Of a stretch of 8,369 bases of DNA, positions 5,181 to 8,369 are shown piece by piece. This DNA is from Propionibacteriaceae bacterium. GTDB lineage: Bacteria > Actinomycetota > Actinomycetes > Propionibacteriales > Propionibacteriaceae. The notes under the pieces were generated by a model. It worked only from the letters and a program-made list of their open reading frames with translations. It was not told the DNA's origin and made no database searches. The position numbers and the translations under genes are program-made. The stretch spans positions 1 through 8,369 of the forward strand of contig JAISCH010000073.1 of assembly GCA_031265725.1 (NCBI GenBank). The letters are read 5' to 3'. The first letter of the stretch is position 1, and each line of letters begins with the position of its first letter.

Positions 5181-6749
5181 CTAACTGCGGTTCTGCTGAT
5201 CGAACAACTGCTGCAAGTCGGGCGGCAATTGGAAATCTCCCATCGCCTTGCTGAGGTCAGTCTGGCCCGGACCGAAGGACGGGACGCCAAAGGGACTAGT
5301 CGGCAGCGCCGAGGTCTCCGGCCCGGCAGGAATCGTGCCAACGGCCTCCCCCGCCCGCTTGGCCGGATTCCCGGACACTTTACGGCCCTTCTTCGGCTTC
5401 TTCCTCGCCGCCTGCTTGGCTGGACGGCGCTGCATGCCGGGGATCATCGCCCCCATCGACGACATCATCTTCTTGGCCTGGTCGAACCGGCTGATCAACG
5501 AATTCACATCAGACACCTTGGTGCCGGAGCCATTGGCTATCCGCGCTCTCCGGGAACCGTTCAGCATCGCCGGATTGGCCCGTTCGGCCGGGGTCATCGA
5601 ATAGATGATCGCCTCAATCCGGTCAACCTCGCGTTCATCGAAATTGTCCAACTGGCCCTTCATCTGCCCCATGCCGGGCATCATCCCCATGATTTTGCTC
5701 AACGGCCCGAGTTTGCGCACTTGCTGCATCTGAGCGAGGAAATCGTCCAAACCGAAATCGCCCTTGCCCTGGAGCAATTTCTGCGCGGCCCTCGCAGTCT
5801 CCTCGGTGTCGAAATTCCGTTGTGCCTGCTCGATCAGGGTGAGCAGATCGCCCATGTCGAGAATGCGGGAGGCCATCCGATCCGGGTGGAAGGCGTCGAA
5901 ATCGCCCAAGCCTTCGCCGTTGGAGGCGAACATGATCGGTTTGCCGGTGACCTTGGCGATGGAGAGGGCCGCGCCGCCTCGGGCATCGCCGTCCAGCTTG
6001 GAGAGCACCACCCCATCGAAGCCGACGCCCTCAGCGAAGGCCTTGGCGGTGTTCACCGCGTCTTGGCCGATCATCGCGTCGACCACGAATAAAATCTCGT
6101 CCGGGCTGACCGCGTCCCTGATATCGGCCGCCTGCCGCATCAACTCGGCATCCACCCCGAGTCGGCCCGCCGTGTCCACGACCACCACGTCATAGAGCTT
6201 TGACCGCGCATGGGACAGCGCGTCACGGGCGACCCGCACCGGATCGCCGACCCCATTCCCCGGCTCCGGGGCGAAGACATGCACTCCCGCGCGTTCACCC
6301 ACCACTTGCAATTGGTTCACCGCGTTCGGGCGTTGCAAGTCCGCAGCCACCAACAGTGGGGAATGGCCCTGCTCGGCCAACCACTTGCCCAGCTTCCCAG
6401 CCAGGGTGGTTTTGCCGGAGCCTTGCAAGCCGGCGAGCATGATCACCGTGGGCGGCTGCTTGGCGAAGCTGAGCGGACGATTCTCCCCGCCGAGAATAGC
6501 GACGAGCTCTTCGTTGACGATCTTGAGGATCTGCTGTCCCGGATTCAGCGCGGCATGCACTTCCTGGCCCCGGGCACGCTCCCTGACTGCCTGGATGAAA
6601 TCCTTGACCACGCTGAGATTGACATCTGCCTCCAGCAGCGCGATCCGAATCTCGCGCATGGTTTCGTCAATATCCGCGTCAGTCAGCCGCACCTTCCCGC
6701 GCAGCCCACGGAACGCCGCAGTCAGCCTGTCTTGCAGAGTGTCGAACAC
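5181..6749 (-). CDS. ffh: Signal recognition particle GTPase Ffh (SRP54)
   Basis: Protein subunit of SRP: binds signal sequences of nascent membrane and exported proteins and 4.5S/6S RNA, then docks with FtsY at the membrane with reciprocal GTP hydrolysis. The 522 residues contain the N domain (1-about 90, with ALLEADVN at 37-44), the G domain with P-loop GLQGSGKTT (107-115), DLQRPNAVNQL (137-147), DTAGR (192-196) and SKLDGDARGG (250-259), and a Met-rich M domain (about 310-440) with KIMGMMPGMGQM (352-363) and the RNA-binding SRRARIANGSG (399-409). Residues 441-522 form a tail, first Lys/Arg/Ala-rich, then Pro-rich, ending in FQLPPDLQQLFDQ; this makes it longer than E. coli Ffh, as in many Actinomycetota. 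The GTG start is fixed by a near-perfect GGAGGTGA 3 bases upstream and by the MFDTLQDRL beginning. First gene of its transcript. Confidence 0.98.
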   Translation of the reverse strand: MFDTLQDRLTAAFRGLRGKVRLTDADIDETMREIRIALLEADVNLSVVKDFIQAVRERARGQEVHAALNPGQQILKIVNEELVAILGGENRPLSFAKQPPTVIMLAGLQGSGKTTLAGKLGKWLAEQGHSPLLVAADLQRPNAVNQLQVVGERAGVHVFAPEPGNGVGDPVRVARDALSHARSKLYDVVVVDTAGRLGVDAELMRQAADIRDAVSPDEILFVVDAMIGQDAVNTAKAFAEGVGFDGVVLSKLDGDARGGAALSIAKVTGKPIMFASNGEGLGDFDAFHPDRMASRILDMGDLLTLIEQAQRNFDTEETARAAQKLLQGKGDFGLDDFLAQMQQVRKLGPLSKIMGMMPGMGQMKGQLDNFDEREVDRIEAIIYSMTPAERANPAMLNGSRRARIANGSGTKVSDVNSLISRFDQAKKMMSSMGAMIPGMQRRPAKQAARKKPKKGRKVSGNPAKRAGEAVGTIPAGPETSALPTSPFGVPSFGPGQTDLSKAMGDFQLPPDLQQLFDQQNRS

Positions 6750-6774
6750 GCCTCACCTCCAGATAGCGAACGCC

Positions 6775-6780
6775 AGTCTA
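6775..6780 (-). promoter_or_regulatory. Possible ffh -10 element
   Basis: TAGACT on the minus strand lies 25 bases before the ffh GTG and fits the TAnnnT pattern of actinobacterial SigA-type -10 boxes. Transcription would start near 6768, giving a leader of about 19 bases containing the GGAGGTGA site. No good -35 box is found at 16-19 bases. A short GC-rich inverted repeat (6787-6807, one G-T pair) overlaps where the -35 would be. Confidence 0.3.
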
Positions 6781-6849
6781 CAAGCTGTGCGGCGGTCAGT
6801 GCCGCGCCACCCACCCAACTCATCCCGGGCGCGTTAGTCCGTGCAGCCA

Positions 6850-6855
6850 TATAGT
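6850..6855 (+). promoter_or_regulatory. Possible -10 element for the GH13 gene
   Basis: TATAGT lies 33 bases before the GH13 ATG and resembles a -10 box, the only AT-rich hexamer in this divergent spacer on the plus strand. A start of transcription near 6862 would leave a leader of about 27 bases. There is no recognisable -35 element, which would suit activator-dependent or weak expression. No clear sugar-operon operator palindrome was seen. Confidence 0.3.
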
Positions 6856-6888
6856 TAGGTCTCACACATCTATTTCAGCGAGGGAGCC

Positions 6889-8369
6889 ATGGCCGCCGAA
6901 GCAGAGTTGAAGAACGCCGAATGGTGGCGCGACGCCGTTGTCTATCAGATCTATCCGCGATCTTTCGCTGATTCCAATGGGGACGGTATCGGTGACCTGG
7001 CTGGGATAACCTCTCGGATCGGCTATCTGCGCGAACTGGGCGTGGACGCCGTCTGGCTGAGTCCGTTCTATCCCTCCGCGTTGGCCGATGGCGGCTATGA
7101 CGTTGACGACTACCGCGCTGTCGATCCACGGATCGGCACCTTGGCCGACTTCGACCAGATGGTGACGGCATTGCATGGTGCGGGCATCAAAGTGATCGTG
7201 GACATCGTGCCCAATCATTCCTCGAACCGGCATGAGTGGTTCCGGGCGGCATTGGCCAGCCGCAAAGGCTCCGCCGAGCGGGATCGTTATATCTTCCGGG
7301 ACGGGCTGGGGCCGGACCAGAGCCAGCCGCCCTCGGATTGGCGGGCCACCTTCGGCGGGTCGGCCTGGGAGCCGGTGGGCGACGGACAGTTCTACTTCCA
7401 CCTTTTCACCCCGGAACAGCCCGACTGGAATTGGGCCAATCCGGAGGTCCGCGCCGACTTCCGCAAAACCCTGCGTTTCTGGGCGGACCGGGGCGTGGAC
7501 GGCTTCCGGGTGGATGTCGCCTTCGGCCTGGCCAAAGACTTCTCCGCCGACCCGCTGCCCAGCGCCGCCGAGTTGGCGGCGATACCGGCCGGACCGAACC
7601 ACCCCTACTACGACCGCGACGAGGTGGACGAGATTTACGCCGAGTGGCGGGAAATCTTCAACTCCTACCATCCGCCAAAAGCTGCGGTGGCTGAGGTATG
7701 GGTGGAGATTCCCGAACGCCGCGCCCGCTACGCCACCAGCGCGTCACTGGGACAGGCGTTCAATTTCGACCTGCTGCGCGCCGACTTCCGGGCCGACGAC
7801 TTCAAGCGGATCGTCAGTGAGAACCTGGAATCAGCCGCGAAATCGGGTTCCTCGTCCACTTGGGTGCTCTCCAACCACGATGTCGTCCGGCACGCCTCCC
7901 GTTACGGGCTGCCGCTGACCGACCCATCGGCTCCATACAGCGGCGGTGGCCAAGGCCCCACCTGGGACCGGGATCGGCGTTGGCTGTTGACTGGCGGCCA
8001 GCAGCCGGTCGAGGATCGCGCTTTGGGCCTGCGCCGGGCCAAGGCGGCGACCCTGTTCCTGCTCGGGTTGCCCGGATCGTGCTATCTCTATCAAGGTGAG
8101 GAACTCGGCCTGCCCGAGGTGGTCGATTTGGCCGCCTCCGACCGGCAGGACCCGACATTCTTCCGCAGTCCGGGGTTCGACATCGGACGAGACGGCTGCC
8201 GGGTTCCGATCCCCTGGCAGGCCAGCGGGAGTTCATTCGGTTTCGGGGCCGACGGCGCACATCTCCCCCAGCCTGCCTGGTTCGCTGACTACGCCGTCTC
8301 CGTTCAGGACGGACACCCCGGCTCAACCCTGGAGTTCTACCGGCAAGCCCTGGCCACCCGTGAAGCATT
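6889..8369 (+). CDS. GH13 alpha-glucosidase (oligo-1,6-glucosidase/maltase type), C-terminus cut by window edge
   Basis: Retaining alpha-glucosidase of glycoside hydrolase family 13, expected to release glucose from the non-reducing end of short alpha-glucans in the cytoplasm. The visible 493 residues start MAAEAELKNAEWWRDAVVYQ and lack a signal peptide. The conserved regions are in order: DIVPNH (105-110); QPDWNW (177-182), the QPDLN-type motif of oligosaccharide-active members; GFRVDV (205-210) with nucleophile Asp209; AEVW (268-271) with acid/base Glu269; and LSNHD (327-331) with stabiliser Asp331. QGEELGLPE (402-410) is also typical. The RVDVAFGLAKD wording resembles actinobacterial AglA-like enzymes. 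Val210 after the nucleophile is the residue seen in isomaltase rather than yeast maltase, but this does not fix specificity here. GAGG lies 5 bases before the ATG. Family members have about 520-600 residues, so only the C-terminal beta domain is missing. Divergent from ffh and functionally unrelated to it. Confidence 0.93.
   Translation, partial: MAAEAELKNAEWWRDAVVYQIYPRSFADSNGDGIGDLAGITSRIGYLRELGVDAVWLSPFYPSALADGGYDVDDYRAVDPRIGTLADFDQMVTALHGAGIKVIVDIVPNHSSNRHEWFRAALASRKGSAERDRYIFRDGLGPDQSQPPSDWRATFGGSAWEPVGDGQFYFHLFTPEQPDWNWANPEVRADFRKTLRFWADRGVDGFRVDVAFGLAKDFSADPLPSAAELAAIPAGPNHPYYDRDEVDEIYAEWREIFNSYHPPKAAVAEVWVEIPERRARYATSASLGQAFNFDLLRADFRADDFKRIVSENLESAAKSGSSSTWVLSNHDVVRHASRYGLPLTDPSAPYSGGGQGPTWDRDRRWLLTGGQQPVEDRALGLRRAKAATLFLLGLPGSCYLYQGEELGLPEVVDLAASDRQDPTFFRSPGFDIGRDGCRVPIPWQASGSSFGFGADGAHLPQPAWFADYAVSVQDGHPGSTLEFYRQALATREA

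Noticed and set aside
5151..6092. Plus-strand open frame of 313 codons opposite ffh
   Set aside because: Antisense shadow of a certain gene; no ribosome site or family features, and composition typical of a complementary frame.
6862..7671. Minus-strand open frame of 269 codons opposite the GH13 gene
   Set aside because: Lies against an intact GH13 catalytic domain and shows only composition-driven openness.

Overview
The window is an ordinary-looking stretch of chromosome from a moderately GC-rich Gram-positive bacterium of the Actinomycetota. The evidence is the gene order ffh - amidohydrolase - rpsP - KH-domain gene - rimM - trmD (the same backbone as around Mycobacterium tuberculosis ffh/rpsP), GTG starts with strong Shine-Dalgarno sites, an Ala/Glu-rich C-terminal tail on S16, and a b558-type (di-heme, five-helix) succinate dehydrogenase. 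A member of the Propionibacteriaceae or a relative is possible, but the sequence alone does not settle the family.

Layout. Everything from 1 to 6749 is read from the minus strand, so the biological order runs right to left. First come ffh (SRP GTPase, 6749-5181) and, 12 bases later, an unassigned metal-dependent amidohydrolase (5168-4080). A spacer of about 250 bases follows, with a 13-bp inverted repeat just after the amidohydrolase stop and a 9-bp hairpin just before the rpsP Shine-Dalgarno site. Then comes a tight translation/ribosome-assembly operon: rpsP (3828-3382), khpA (3379-3128), an unannotated 24-codon ORF that exactly fills the khpA-rimM gap (3128-3054), rimM (3044-2511) and trmD (2521-1787). 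A weak hairpin in an AT-rich spacer separates trmD from sdhC (1655-975) and sdhA (975 to beyond the left edge). At the right end, a GH13 alpha-glucosidase-type gene (6889 to beyond the right edge) is read from the plus strand, divergent from ffh, with a 139-bp shared promoter region.

How it works together. S16, RimM and TrmD serve 30S assembly and tRNA modification, KhpA is a small RNA-binding partner protein, and Ffh targets nascent membrane proteins co-translationally. SdhC/SdhA are the membrane anchor and flavoprotein of respiratory complex II. The GH13 enzyme belongs to cytoplasmic oligosaccharide breakdown.

Nothing here is clearly a new defence, mobile or secretion system. The items most worth a second look are the 24-codon ORF between khpA and rimM, the two structured elements in the rpsP leader, the repeat-derived insertion in TrmD, and the amidohydrolase of unknown substrate.
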